Assembly: GCF_037963765.1 (NCBI RefSeq)
Contig: NZ_CP150166.1
Coordinates: 2,983,501-3,047,500 of the forward strand
Direction of reading: 5' to 3'
Length of the DNA stretch: 64,000 nt
Origin: Sporosarcina sp. FSL W8-0480
GTDB lineage: Bacteria; Bacillota; Bacilli; Bacillales_A; Planococcaceae
The position numbers were made by a program, and so were the translations under genes. The notes below the pieces were generated by a model. That model saw only the letters and a program-made list of their open reading frames with translations, searched no databases and was not told where the DNA came from. Each line of letters starts with the position of its first letter. The first letter of the stretch is position 1. Below are positions 52,303 through 61,451 of this stretch, one piece after another.

Positions 52303-52962
52303 TCATTTCCCCATCCGTCCGCGTACCACACCAATAATTGCCGGCAGCACGGAAATGAAGATAATGAGTAGGAGTACGGTTGAAAAATTGTCTTTGATAA
52401 TCGGGATATTGCCGAAAAAATAGCCTAAAGTTGTACAAACCCCAACCCAAATTACGGCACCGACTACGTTATAAATCAAAAAATAACGGTAGTTCATCCG
52501 GCTCGCACCCGCGACAAAAGGGATGAACGTGCGAATGAATGGCATGAAACGAGCGATTACAATCGTTTTTCCACCATGCCTATTGAAGAAACTCTCAGCT
52601 TTAGCCATCTTTTCTTGGTTAATTAATTTCCCCATGAAACTCTTTGAAGAGATGGTAGTTCCCACTTTCTTACCGATATGATAATTCACAGTATCGCCAA
52701 GCACCGCTGCGGTAAAAAAGACGAGGACTAAGAGAACAAAGTTAAATGCCCCCCTCGTGGCTAATGCACCACTGGCAAACAATAAGGAATCTCCAGGTAA
52801 GAATGGGAAAATTACAATTCCAGTTTCAACAAATACGATTAAAAATAGGATTCCGTATGACCATCCGCCAAAGGTCTTGATGATCTCAACTAAATGGTCA
52901 TCAATATGCAGGATGAAATCAATAATAGCGTAGATTAGTGTCAAGATTGTACCTGCCTTCAT
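52303..52962 (-). CDS. DedA-family membrane protein
   Basis: 219 residues. DedA signatures: VFVETGIVIFPFLPGDSLLFASGAL, GDTVNYHIGKKVG, and HGGKTIVIARFMPFIRTFIPFVAG with the two essential arginines. Members act as lipid flippases or scramblases (undecaprenyl phosphate, phosphatidylethanolamine); which lipid applies here is open. Monocistronic. Confidence 0.92.
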   Translation of the reverse strand: MKAGTILTLIYAIIDFILHIDDHLVEIIKTFGGWSYGILFLIVFVETGIVIFPFLPGDSLLFASGALATRGAFNFVLLVLVFFTAAVLGDTVNYHIGKKVGTTISSKSFMGKLINQEKMAKAESFFNRHGGKTIVIARFMPFIRTFIPFVAGASRMNYRYFLIYNVVGAVIWVGVCTTLGYFFGNIPIIKDNFSTVLLLIIFISVLPAIIGVVRGRMGK

Positions 52963-53038
52963 AGTTTTCTCACTTCATGTTATCACAAAACTCATAGATT
53001 AGATTCAAGAATTAATTCATGAAGACCAAAAAAACCTT

Positions 53039-54319
53039 TTATATCAACGCATCCTTTTTCATGTCAACTACCACCCGTTCCTTCCCATCAGCCGTCAAGC
53101 TAACTTTCTCAGGTTTAACAAGTAGTATACTGATCAAAGTCGCAACCGCGAAGAGCCCCATGATGACATACAGCACCATGTCATAGGAATCTGTCTTGTC
53201 CAAAACAAATGCACTTAGCTGATTGCCCGTCAGTCCCGCAACCGCCCAAGCGGATAATGCCAAACCGTGCACAGTTGAAATACTGTCCAAACCGAAACGA
53301 TCCGATAACAGTGGAGGCAAAGATGAAAACCCTCCGCCGTACCCTGCATTGATGATGCAAAGCAGAGCAATAATAAGAATCGCGATTGAATTATTTAACC
53401 CATCAAACACAATCGTTAATAAAAACGCAGAAATCGATGAAATAAAAATGATCTTATAAATCGAGTTTCGATCCTTCATTCGGTCTCCCAATGAAGAGAA
53501 AAAAATCCGACCGCCCGCATTGAAAATCGCGGTTAACGAACTAACCAAACCAATTGCCCCAAATCCAATGAACGCCAAAATCCCTTTTTCCTGCGAAATC
53601 AATGCCAACCCACAAGTAATATTAATATAAAACATTAGCCAAATTCCGATGAATGTTTTATTTTTTAACGCCAATTTATAACTAAAGTTTCGTGTTTGAA
53701 CGCTTTCTTCCTCATACCCTGCCGGTTTTCTTAATAGTACATGTCCAATAACCATCATCACTAAATAGATTGCAGCTAAAATATAAAACATCGTAAAAAC
53801 ATTTGATGGATTCACCAAAATCCCTTCCACGTTTCTATCCCCCAAAAGCTTTTCCATCAATGGACTCGCAATCACCTTTGCCAATCCGAAACCAGCAACC
53901 GCAAGGCCCGTCGCCAACCCCTTTTGCTTATCAAACCAAAGCATCAACGTCTTCACCGGCGTCAAATAGCCAATTCCAAGCCCAATCCCCATGATTACTC
54001 CGTATGAAATATAAACACCGATCAATGACTTTTGGTAAATAAAGAAACCCGTTCCCGCCATCCCGGCAACAAAAAACAATGCTGAAAGCAAAGACGACTT
54101 ATGTATATCCTTCTCAACAAGCCTCCCACCAAAAGCCGCCGACATCCCAAGAACAAAAATCGCTATACTAAACGCCCACTCCACTTCCCCAACAGATCTC
54201 CCCATATAAGTGGCAATATCACCCTTAAACAGCGACCAACAGTAAACCGTACCAATACTACAATGAATTAACAAAGCCGGAAGCACAGCACGCATCCACT
54301 TATTATTAATCTTTTCCAT
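53039..54319 (-). CDS. MFS transporter, oxalate/formate antiporter (OFA) family
   Basis: 426 residues with 12 membrane helices. IGTVYCWSLFKGDIATYMG, GIGLGIGYLTPVKTLMLWFDKQKGLATGLAVAGFGLAK and RIFFSSLGDRM are family features of OxlT/YhjX-type carriers. It exchanges or imports small carboxylates; the substrate is not fixed. Monocistronic, with CCTCC-like AGGAGG before the ATG. A Lys in helix 11 typical of true OxlT was not identified. Confidence 0.88.
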   Translation of the reverse strand: MEKINNKWMRAVLPALLIHCSIGTVYCWSLFKGDIATYMGRSVGEVEWAFSIAIFVLGMSAAFGGRLVEKDIHKSSLLSALFFVAGMAGTGFFIYQKSLIGVYISYGVIMGIGLGIGYLTPVKTLMLWFDKQKGLATGLAVAGFGLAKVIASPLMEKLLGDRNVEGILVNPSNVFTMFYILAAIYLVMMVIGHVLLRKPAGYEEESVQTRNFSYKLALKNKTFIGIWLMFYINITCGLALISQEKGILAFIGFGAIGLVSSLTAIFNAGGRIFFSSLGDRMKDRNSIYKIIFISSISAFLLTIVFDGLNNSIAILIIALLCIINAGYGGGFSSLPPLLSDRFGLDSISTVHGLALSAWAVAGLTGNQLSAFVLDKTDSYDMVLYVIMGLFAVATLISILLVKPEKVSLTADGKERVVVDMKKDALI

Positions 54320-54633
54320 TTCGCCCCTCCTCCAGATCTACTGACCTTTACCTAAAACACGAACAATAATTATAAATGAATTAAATTAATTCGTCTTCGG
54401 TTCGTGATTTAATAGTTTTTGTCTTTTTTAAGAGTTATTTATAGTTAATTTACGAAAATTAATAAAGTCATTATATATCATATTAGGAAATAAGCAAATA
54501 GAAATTTGAAAAGATACTTTGTAAAGGTGCCTGTGCAGCAAACATTCTATTCCTTCTCACATGTATAGCTGCCCTTCCAAAGTTGCTGAACTTGGAATAT
54601 ACATACTTGAGAGTGCAAAAGGAGGTGATTTGA
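54320..54633. other. Intergenic region with one partial dispersed element
   Basis: AT-rich divergent spacer between the OFA transporter and the 102-residue gene. Apart from the left-end element at 54519-54547, no gene or terminator was recognised; TATA-rich sequence near 54470 may hold promoters. Confidence 0.5.
54519..54547 (+). repeat. Dispersed element, copy H (left end only)
   Basis: TTGTAAAGGTGCCTGTGCAG then CAAACATTC; no right end was found nearby. Confidence 0.75.
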
Positions 54634-54942
54634 ATGGAGGAAAAGAAAGACGCTCGACAACTAAAAGGACTGTCCGATCAGTTAATGGAAATGTATGTTG
54701 CTAACTTATTGTCCAAGCATAACGTTGATATCGAAAAAGCAAAATTGCAAATAACGAAAGAACAGCGTGCACAGTTACGGAAGACAGCAGAACAGCTAAA
54801 AGCCCAGGTAGATGAATACCTTGAGTCGAAAAAAACTCAAAAAATGCCTAAGACAGAAGAAAAAAATGCGGGACAGGTAAATCCGCTACGGGAAGCATTC
54901 ATTCAAAGAAGAATGAATAAGGAAAGAGGAAAAAATGAATAA
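54634..54942 (+). CDS. Small Lys/Gln-rich helical protein upstream of cotX
   Basis: 102 residues, almost wholly charged helix (EKAKLQITKEQRAQLRKTAEQLKAQVDEYLE), ending in a basic tail. AAAAGGAGGTGATTTGA gives a very strong site. Family not named. It precedes cotX by 75 nt on the same strand and may be co-transcribed late in sporulation; a coat or spore-maturation role is plausible but inferred. Confidence 0.72.
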   Translation: MEEKKDARQLKGLSDQLMEMYVANLLSKHNVDIEKAKLQITKEQRAQLRKTAEQLKAQVDEYLESKKTQKMPKTEEKNAGQVNPLREAFIQRRMNKERGKNE

Positions 54943-55017
54943 AACCAGATGATTGTCCAACTCAACAAAAGTTTTGAACATCTAATAAGAAGAGATAAAG
55001 AAAGGAGGGGAAAATAA

Positions 55018-55503
55018 ATGTCCTATTACGATGACGATGAATATGAATATTGTCGTTCACGTTCTCAAGGTAGGTGGTCTGCCTTGGACCCTGATGCCGA
55101 GCATCCGATCTTCTCATCCAGAAACAGAAATTCTAACACTGGGGCTGAAGCGGGTCTTTTCTCGGATATCGACCAAATTTCCAATGAATTAATTTTAATT
55201 CGCGACTCCAGCAACGTTTCCGTCCACACGACGGACACACAAGTTGCAGCATCCCTGCAAGCAGCTTTGCAGGTTGCAATCGCCATTGTTGTCAACATCT
55301 CGATTGCCGACGCCTCAAGAGCGGAGCGCGTAACAGCAGAATTATTGGAAAGAGCGACTATCCGACAGTCCAACCGCCAAAGAATGTACATCGTTAACTC
55401 CCGTGATATTGAAGTTATTACGGAAGATATCGATGTGGCAATATCCTTGCAACTTTTACTACAGGTCTTATTGGCATTAATTGTCCAATTAGACATACTG
55501 TAA
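55018..55503 (+). CDS. cotX: Spore coat protein CotX-like (insoluble fraction)
   Basis: 161 residues with two CotX/CotV-type repeats. The first (about 50-105) reads DQISNELILIRDSSNVSVHTT, then ASLQAALQVAIAIVVNISIADA; the second (about 118-161) has QRMYIVNSRDIEVITEDIDVAISLQLLLQVLLALIVQLDIL-like sequence. An acidic Tyr-rich N-terminus (SYYDDDEYEYCRSRS) is typical. CotX is cross-linked in the outer coat or crust. AAAGGAGGGG precedes the ATG. Its presence is the main evidence for endospore formation. Confidence 0.92.
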   Translation: MSYYDDDEYEYCRSRSQGRWSALDPDAEHPIFSSRNRNSNTGAEAGLFSDIDQISNELILIRDSSNVSVHTTDTQVAASLQAALQVAIAIVVNISIADASRAERVTAELLERATIRQSNRQRMYIVNSRDIEVITEDIDVAISLQLLLQVLLALIVQLDIL

Positions 55504-55545
55504 GGCAAAAAGGAAAACTATGTCTCTATACTACCCAGAATAACA

Positions 55546-55586
55546 ACCGCGCCCCACGCCAACCAGCAAGCGGGTGCGGTTTTCTC
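55546..55586 (+). terminator. Terminator of cotX
   Basis: AACCGCGCCC (from 55545) pairs with GGGTGCGGTT, then TTCTCG. Confidence 0.8.
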
Positions 55587-55643
55587 GTACTAATCCCCTC
55601 TACCCTAATCTATGAATCAAACTCAGCACATGACACTGTTTGT

Positions 55644-55801
55644 TTGTAAAGGTGCCTGTGCAAGAAACATTCATGATAATTCAACCAATTTGAATAAATA
55701 TACATAAATAAAGAGTGAATATTGTAGGTGCAGCCTCACATATTTATATTTATGCAATTGTAGTGTATTAACTGAATTCAACCTTGCACAGGCACCTTAA
55801 A
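55644..55801 (+). repeat. Dispersed element, copy I
   Basis: Left TTGTAAAGGTGCCTGTGCAA, GAAACATTCATGATAATTCA; right GCAATTGTAGTGTATTAACTG, then CTTGCACAGGCACCTTA. Nearly identical to copy K over most of its length. Confidence 0.95.
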
Positions 55802-55865
55802 AATATTGCCCACCCCTTCCCAATAAGAGATAATAAAAGGATTACACAACAAGAGAGGTTTTCAG

Positions 55866-56507
55866 ATGAAAGGAAGTTCACACGCAGCTATCGGCGCCGC
55901 AGCCGGAGCAATAGCAGGATATCAGATGCAGCCTGATTTATATACAATAGTGGTCTCTTCGCTTATCGGAGGCGTATCAGCGTTAGTCCCCGACCTGGAT
56001 ACAAATGGGTTGGCAAGCAATCGGATCACTCTCTCAAAGAAATTTGCTCAATGGCTCATGCAGTCCGTTGGGATCGGCACTTTAGTCGCGATTGCATATC
56101 AGTTTTTCACTACAGGCTTCTCTCCTTCTATTATTCTTTACGCGGGGATCGGTTTGCTATTTTTCATCATCTCGCATTTCATTACACAACGAAGAATGTT
56201 AACACTAACCGGAGTCATGGTGATGTGGCTCGGCATTGTGATGCATCAGTCCATCGGCATCCTGTTGGCCGGAAGTTATATCGTCATCGCGTCATTCCTG
56301 CCACACCGGTCCTACACTCATTCACTTTTAGGACTCGCGTTTTATGCATTCATCTTGCATCATTTACAACAGGAGTGGGCATTCGAAGGTCTACTTGTTG
56401 CAGGAATAGCCGGGTACACCAGTCACCTCATTGCGGACATGAAGCTATTGCCAATAAACCGCCGAGGCGTGAAGTTACTCGCTCCGCTTTGGAATAAAGA
56501 ATTGTAA
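55866..56507 (+). CDS. YdjM/DUF457-family membrane-bound metal-dependent hydrolase
   Basis: 213 residues. The family pattern is present: initial SSHAAIGAAAG, then LVPDLDTNGLASNRI, LPHRSYTHSLLGLAFYAF and GYTSHLIADML-like HLIADMKLLP, giving His/Asp metal ligands among about five membrane helices. E. coli YdjM is SOS-induced; function is unknown. The last Leu codon and stop (TTGTAA) are the first bases of dispersed element J, so the element forms the end of the gene. Confidence 0.88.
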   Translation: MKGSSHAAIGAAAGAIAGYQMQPDLYTIVVSSLIGGVSALVPDLDTNGLASNRITLSKKFAQWLMQSVGIGTLVAIAYQFFTTGFSPSIILYAGIGLLFFIISHFITQRRMLTLTGVMVMWLGIVMHQSIGILLAGSYIVIASFLPHRSYTHSLLGLAFYAFILHHLQQEWAFEGLLVAGIAGYTSHLIADMKLLPINRRGVKLLAPLWNKEL

Positions 56508-56655
56508 AGGTGCCTGTGCAAGAAACATTCATGATAATTCACACAATTTGAATAAAAATACATAGATTCCAAATAAGAATCGTACCTACAACCCTAACAA
56601 TTTATATTTATACAATTGTAGTGTATTTACTGAATAGTTCCATGCACAGGTACCT
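56502..56655 (+). repeat. Dispersed element, copy J
   Basis: Left TTGTAAAGGTGCCTGTGCAA, GAAACATTCATGATAATTCA; right CAATTGTAGTGTATTTACTG and ATGCACAGGTACCTCAA. It overlaps the YdjM-like stop codon. Confidence 0.95.
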
Positions 56656-56706
56656 CAAAATTGGCACCTCAAAATTAGATTAACATTAAAAAATGGGGTG
56701 GAATTT

Positions 56707-56793
56707 ATGCAACCAGTTAACTACCTTAATGATGATTCGGCACGAAACGACTATGCCGTTATATTGGAACTTGTGAAAAATGCCTTGAAATAA
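56707..56793 (+). pseudogene. Short open frame, probable gene remnant
   Basis: 28 codons from an ATG behind GGGGTGG end in TAA; the frame then continues for more than 20 sense codons (AQILDHVTIEERNEGF), as if a longer gene had gained a stop. No family recognised. It lies between element J and the decayed helicase. Confidence 0.35.
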
Positions 56794-56839
56794 GCCCAAA
56801 TATTAGACCATGTGACCATTGAAGAACGGAATGAAGGTT

Positions 56840-57976
56840 TTATGGTAAACCAAAAATCTTCATATTCCCGGATAAGACTACAATATTCTTCACGAACCCT
56901 TTGAACTGCTTATGTAGGTCCTTCACGTGTTGTACTCTCTCTGTTAGAATCAACGGCGTTCTTCCCTCCTCCAACTCTAACAGCACGTCATTAAATATAC
57001 GTTCATTCCGCGCTTCATTCACAATTAGCTCATTACAAATCTCCAGAAGTTTTTCCATTTTCGTCATGAATTTTGTATTTCTAACAATAACCCGGTGGTT
57101 GTAAGGGCGTATCTTCGCCTGGTCTTTTGCATCCGCTTTATAGATAATTGGCCCACACTGCATTGTAATAATCGGATGCAATCCATCTTTTCGCTTCAGT
57201 GTCGCCGTTAGCCCATAGACAAACTTTGCCCGAATTTGTTTCATTACTTTTTCAAATGTGAAAGCCGACAAATGATGGCATTCGTCCACAATCACTTGCC
57301 CGTATTGCGTTACAACCGGATCTACCCCACCTTGTCTTGACAACGATTGCATCATGGCTACATCGATCATTGCCGTTTGCTTCCGTTTTCCCCCTCCGAT
57401 TTGGCCGATTTCCTCCTTTGAAACACCTAAAAAGTTCGATAGCTGCTCCAACATCTTTTGCACAGCCTCCTGCTGCTGCGGTCGTAATTCCCCTCGTAAT
57501 GCAACATCGATCGGGTCTCCTTCATTTCGCTGATCCGCAATTTCCAGCCCTACCTTAAAGGATTCAAATATTCCCCTAACCTCTTCCACACATCCCCTTG
57601 GGACAATCATATGGATATCATTCGTTTCCGCGCATACAATCTTCTTTTCAACACCATAAGTCGAATGTCTTCTTGCTTGCCGCTTATAAAATTCTGGATT
57701 ATGAAAGGACGCAGCATCATGAAGCTTTGTTAATAATGAGGAAGGAAGCCCCGATTTCTTGATATGGATTCCATTTTTCCATTGAACAGCCTCCAACGGA
57801 CCCGATAGTTCATTTTTCTCTTCAGCTTCAGGATTGGATAACTCCTTGATAATCCTTTCCACACTTCTCCGGTCCAATTTCACGATGGTTGATAAATAAA
57901 GCCATTGATCAACGTACGATTGGAACGATTCGTCGACAAATTCACTATTCCCCTCAATGATTGAACAAGGTGATTT
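56840..57976 (-). pseudogene. Decayed DEAD/DEAH-box helicase (TOTE-type), Walker A deleted
   Basis: The 379-codon frame reads through a helicase whose N-terminus (TOTE primase side) and C-terminus are missing. LRPQQQEAVQKML should be followed by motif I (GKT) and about 45 more residues; instead it joins directly to EQLSNFLGVSKEEIGQIGGGKRK, an in-frame deletion. Motif II DECHH and motif III-like GLTAT are kept. The C-terminus stops after VVLSGNMKIFGLP, lacking motifs V-VI. It cannot be an active ATPase. A GTG at 57883 is the first good start in the frame, but sense sequence matching the family extends upstream to about 57976. Confidence 0.8.
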
Positions 57977-57980
57977 GTAA

Positions 57981-58217
57981 ATGAAAGTACTATGGACCCA
58001 ACAGGCCTTGGAAGTGTTTCAATCCATTCAGAGCAGACACTTTTCATTGATTGAAACACAAGAATATAAAAAAGATCTTGTCACTAAAATTCAAGATAGG
58101 GTTTCCCTTATAAAAACCAGTATCCCTTCTAATCAATCAGGGTGGGAAGGAACATATAAAGTTATAGTTGATCAATATATTGTCTATTATTCCTTATCCG
58201 ATGACCATACAGCATAA
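57981..58217 (+). pseudogene. Truncated ParE/RelE-type toxin
   Basis: 78 residues: MKVLWTQQALEVFQSIQ, central WEGTYKVIVDQYIVYYSL, as in the ParE/RelE fold (three-stranded sheet with N-terminal helices). Family members are 90-100 residues with a C-terminal strand carrying catalytic or gyrase-contact residues; that part is lost here. No antitoxin gene precedes it; the space is occupied by the decayed helicase. Probably inactive. Confidence 0.65.
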
Positions 58218-58340
58218 TAAAAAATAAAGTCTGCTATCAATAACTCTGTGACAATTTGTTCACAAACACCAAGCAATGCTATAATTAATCGAATAAGTAA
58301 AATTATTCTAAAATGGAATAACAAGAAACGGGAGGAAGTT

Positions 58341-58736
58341 ATGGGGAGATTAGTTCATTTCGAGATTCACGTTGATGACATGGAGCGGGCGAAGGGGTTT
58401 TATGGGAAAGTTTTCGGATGGGATTTCCAGGATTGGAGCGATTTTGCTGGGATGCCCTACTTCGGGGCAGTGACTGGCGATGATAGTGAACCTGGCATCA
58501 ATGGAGCATTAATGCAGCGGCAAAGTGCTCCGCCTGAAGTGGGACAAGCCATGAACGGCTTCGCTTGTACGATGGGTGTGGAGAATTACGATGCAACGGA
58601 AGAGAAGATTTTGGCAAATGGCGGCACTGTCGCTATGCCAAAATACGCGCTACCCGGTATGGCGTGGCAAGGGTATTATATCGACACCGAAGGCAATGTG
58701 TTTGGAATTCATCAACCTGACGAGAATGCCAAGTAA
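58341..58736 (+). CDS. VOC-family protein (glyoxalase/bleomycin-resistance fold)
   Basis: 131 residues with two beta-alpha-beta-beta-beta repeats: GRLVHFEIHVDDMERAKGFYGKVFGWDF, and AMNGFACTMGVENYDATEEKILANGG with a final YYIDTEGNVFGIHQPD. His and Glu metal ligands are in the expected places. Substrate unknown. The ATG at 58341 has GGGAGG 5 nt upstream; the longer frame has none. Monocistronic. Confidence 0.9.
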   Translation: MGRLVHFEIHVDDMERAKGFYGKVFGWDFQDWSDFAGMPYFGAVTGDDSEPGINGALMQRQSAPPEVGQAMNGFACTMGVENYDATEEKILANGGTVAMPKYALPGMAWQGYYIDTEGNVFGIHQPDENAK

Positions 58737-58748
58737 CATATAAAAACT

Positions 58749-58800
58749 TAAGGCTGTCACAGAAAGTCGGTTTCCGGCTTTCTGGACAGCCTTATTTTCG
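58749..58800 (+). terminator. Terminator of the VOC gene
   Basis: TAAGGCTGTC (58749-58759) pairs with GACAGCCTTA (58785-58794), with inner AGAAAG/CTTTCT arms and TTTT after. Confidence 0.9.
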
Positions 58801-58809
58801 TTAGTTGAA

Positions 58810-58965
58810 TTGTAAAGGTACCTGTGCAAGAAACATTCATGATAATTCAACCAATTTGCATGAATATACATAAATACAAAGTAGATATTGTAGGTATCAC
58901 CTTACATATTTATATTTATGCAATTGTAGTGTATTAACTGAATTCAACCTTGCACAGGCACCTAA
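58810..58965 (+). repeat. Dispersed element, copy K
   Basis: Left TTGTAAAGGTACCTGTGCAA, GAAACATTCATGATAATTCA; right GCAATTGTAGTGTATTAACTG and CTTGCACAGGCACCTA. Nearly identical to copy I. Confidence 0.95.
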
Positions 58966-58986
58966 ATAATTCATAATTCCAAATGA

Positions 58987-59274
58987 TTAAACTTTAAAGT
59001 AGTTTTTCTTCAATAATCTTGGTTGTGCCATTAAATCTTCATATGAGACACTTGATTCTATCTTACTCGTGTCAATGAGATATAATTGATCTTCGATTTC
59101 TTCGTGAACGGAGTCTTCTTGATAAATCATTCCACAATCCAAACATTCAATAGATGGAATTGATGTAATTTCAATTGCTCGATTACCTATTGGTAACTCC
59201 CACGCGGCAGTTTGCTTTGTTATCAATATTTCACTTGATTCGCACCACATACATTCCACTTCAAATCCCCCCAT
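58987..59274 (-). CDS. yokU: YokU family zinc-finger protein
   Basis: 95 residues with two CxxC pairs (Cys8/Cys11 in CMWC and Cys44/Cys47 in CLDC) forming a zinc ribbon, then a helical C-terminus. YokU-type proteins are encoded beside kamA in Bacillus; their role is unknown. The ATG at 59274 immediately follows the kamA stop; a GTG at 59259 behind GGGGGG (7-nt spacing) would give VECMWCES and may be the true start. Confidence 0.82.
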   Translation of the reverse strand: MGGFEVECMWCESSEILITKQTAAWELPIGNRAIEITSIPSIECLDCGMIYQEDSVHEEIEDQLYLIDTSKIESSVSYEDLMAQPRLLKKNYFKV

Positions 59275-60666
59275 TCATTGATGTACAGGTTCTTTTTGTT
59301 GTGCTTGCCATTGCTTTTCAATCATCTTATCCCTTTTTTCACGACCATCTTTGAGGCTTACATGCTCAGGATCCGATTCATAGACCTTTCTACGAATATT
59401 ACGTTCTAAGTTTTCAGGAGATAATGTCTTTACCTCATCATTCATTAAAGCTGCAATCCCAACTGTCCTCGCCGTGTCTTCCAAATTATATAGTTCATTG
59501 AAGTAATCATCTGCTTGGCCTGGAACATAAAATTGTGGTTCTGGATAGGAAGTGATGACCCCCTCAAAGTTTCGAAGAATCACTTTCTCCCCGCCTTGGG
59601 AAATAATATAATTCGGCTGCACTGGAATTTTACCGCCGCCCCCAGGTGCGTCGACAACAAAAGTTGGTACAGCATAACCAGATGTATGCCCTCTTAACCC
59701 CTCAATAATTTCAATTCCTTTCGAAATCGGTGCTCTAAAATGTCCGATTCCTTCCGACAAGTCACACTGATAAATATAATATGGTCGAACTCGGATTTTA
59801 ACCAAATCATGCATAAGCTTCTTCATAATAGTGACGCTATCATTGATCCCTGCCAAAATAACGGATTGATTTCCTAATGGAACACCAGCGTCTGCCAACA
59901 TTTCACAAGCTTTTTTAGATTCCTCTGTAATCTCAACTGAGGTATTGAAATGCGTATTCAACCATACCGGATGATACTTTTTCAATATATTGCATAAGTT
60001 CTCTGTGATTCTTTGCGGAAAAACAACCGGTGCTCTTGTACCGATACGGATAATTTCCACATGTGGAATATCTCGCAAATTTTTCAAGATATATTCCAAT
60101 AATCTGTCATTAATGAGCAAACCGTCCCCACCTGATATAAGAACATCACGAACTACAGGTGTTTCTCTTATATACTGAATGGCTTTATCAATTTGTTTTT
60201 TGGGAACTCCCATACCGATTTGTCCAGAAAATCTACGCCTCGTACAGTAACGGCAATACATTGAGCATTGGTTTGTAACAAGGAACAAAACTCTATCTGG
60301 ATAACGGTGCGTGAGTCCAGGAACTGGAGAATCCTCATCCTCGTGAAGAGGATCCTCTAAATCATAACTCGTTTTATTTATCTCAGCTGAAATCGGAATC
60401 GATTGCATCCGAATCGGACATCTTGGATCATCAGGATTCATTAATGACGCATAATACGGCGTTATATTCAACGGAATCGTTCTCGTTGAAATTCTAACCC
60501 CCTCTACCTCATCAGGAGTCAAATTAACGACTTTTTTCAAGTCATCGACAGTGCGTATCGTATTCGTCAATTGCCAAATCCAATCATTCCATTTCTCTTC
60601 CGGTACATCCTTCCAAAGCTCAACTTCCCGCCAGTCCCTTTTAGGTTTATACAATTGATTTAGCAT
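59275..60666 (-). CDS. kamA: L-lysine 2,3-aminomutase
   Basis: A radical-SAM, PLP-dependent enzyme interconverting L-lysine and L-beta-lysine. 463 residues, normal length. The cluster-binding CxxxCxxC is Cys134, Cys138 and Cys141 (CSMYCRYC), followed by ISGGDGLL and GTRAPVVFPQRIT; PLP lysine in DAPGGGGKIPVQP. No ablB acetyltransferase or lysine-degradation genes follow, so N-acetyl-beta-lysine osmolyte synthesis is not supported here. Co-transcribed with yokU. Confidence 0.95.
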   Translation of the reverse strand: MLNQLYKPKRDWREVELWKDVPEEKWNDWIWQLTNTIRTVDDLKKVVNLTPDEVEGVRISTRTIPLNITPYYASLMNPDDPRCPIRMQSIPISAEINKTSYDLEDPLHEDEDSPVPGLTHRYPDRVLFLVTNQCSMYCRYCTRRRFSGQIGMGVPKKQIDKAIQYIRETPVVRDVLISGGDGLLINDRLLEYILKNLRDIPHVEIIRIGTRAPVVFPQRITENLCNILKKYHPVWLNTHFNTSVEITEESKKACEMLADAGVPLGNQSVILAGINDSVTIMKKLMHDLVKIRVRPYYIYQCDLSEGIGHFRAPISKGIEIIEGLRGHTSGYAVPTFVVDAPGGGGKIPVQPNYIISQGGEKVILRNFEGVITSYPEPQFYVPGQADDYFNELYNLEDTARTVGIAALMNDEVKTLSPENLERNIRRKVYESDPEHVSLKDGREKRDKMIEKQWQAQQKEPVHQ

Positions 60667-60689
60667 TTGCTTGATCGCCCTCCGCTTAA

Positions 60690-61451
60690 TTAATGTGTAT
60701 TTTGGTATAAATATCGTGCAGATGTACGATTTATAATCGTAGCGATTCTTACGTAATCCCTTTTTATAAAAAAATGATTACCTGTAAACAACTTATACTC
60801 ACAAGGCTTAACAAAAATATCATCCCACTTATGAATGTTGTCACTATGTTCATCTTCTTCGGTATAAAGTATAGTAGAACCGCAACTCAGCTTTTCAGAC
60901 AACTCATTAAATCGATAGCTTGCAATGGATGCAAAATCCGCCCTCATTATCGGAATAAAGTATTTCAGTATACTCATATCCTTTGTTAAATCAGCTTCTA
61001 TTCCGCCTCTCTTCACTAATTCCTGAATAAATTCTTCGTCTTTTAACCCCAATAAGTCAGAGGACATTTCATATATTGGCGGCTGAAAGGCCGCCAAAAA
61101 TAGATGTTCAGGGTGTTGTTCCAATCTTTTGCTTGCTTCATAGGCTAATAAGCTGCCAAAGCTATAACCTAATATCATATACTGATCTTCTTTACTAACT
61201 TTAGACTTAATCTGATCGACTACATCGTCCACCACTTCGTCGATAGAAGTTAATAATTCTTCATCAAATCTTGACCCTCTCCCCGGTAACTCGATTGGTA
61301 CCAAGTTGATGTCCTCGTTTAAATATGACTTTAATTTATAATAAATCGTGGCTGAAGCTCCTGCATAAGGTAAACAGAAAAGTGATAGTTTCTTCAAGTC
61401 TGACCTCCCTGATTGAATTTCACTAATTTTAAACTCCAACGAGTTCATCAC
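60690..61451 (-). CDS. Type II thioesterase of the NRPS cluster
   Basis: 253 residues, alpha/beta hydrolase with nucleophile Ser97 in GYSFGS, oxyanion CLPYAGASA, PGRGSR and a late His in GNHFFIKRD. Enzymes of this SrfA-D/GrsT type clear mis-primed carrier domains. It overlaps the ABC transporter gene by 23 nt. The usual motif is GHSMG or GHSFG; Tyr replaces His here. Confidence 0.9.
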   Translation of the reverse strand: MMNSLEFKISEIQSGRSDLKKLSLFCLPYAGASATIYYKLKSYLNEDINLVPIELPGRGSRFDEELLTSIDEVVDDVVDQIKSKVSKEDQYMILGYSFGSLLAYEASKRLEQHPEHLFLAAFQPPIYEMSSDLLGLKDEEFIQELVKRGGIEADLTKDMSILKYFIPIMRADFASIASYRFNELSEKLSCGSTILYTEEDEHSDNIHKWDDIFVKPCEYKLFTGNHFFIKRDYVRIATIINRTSARYLYQNTH

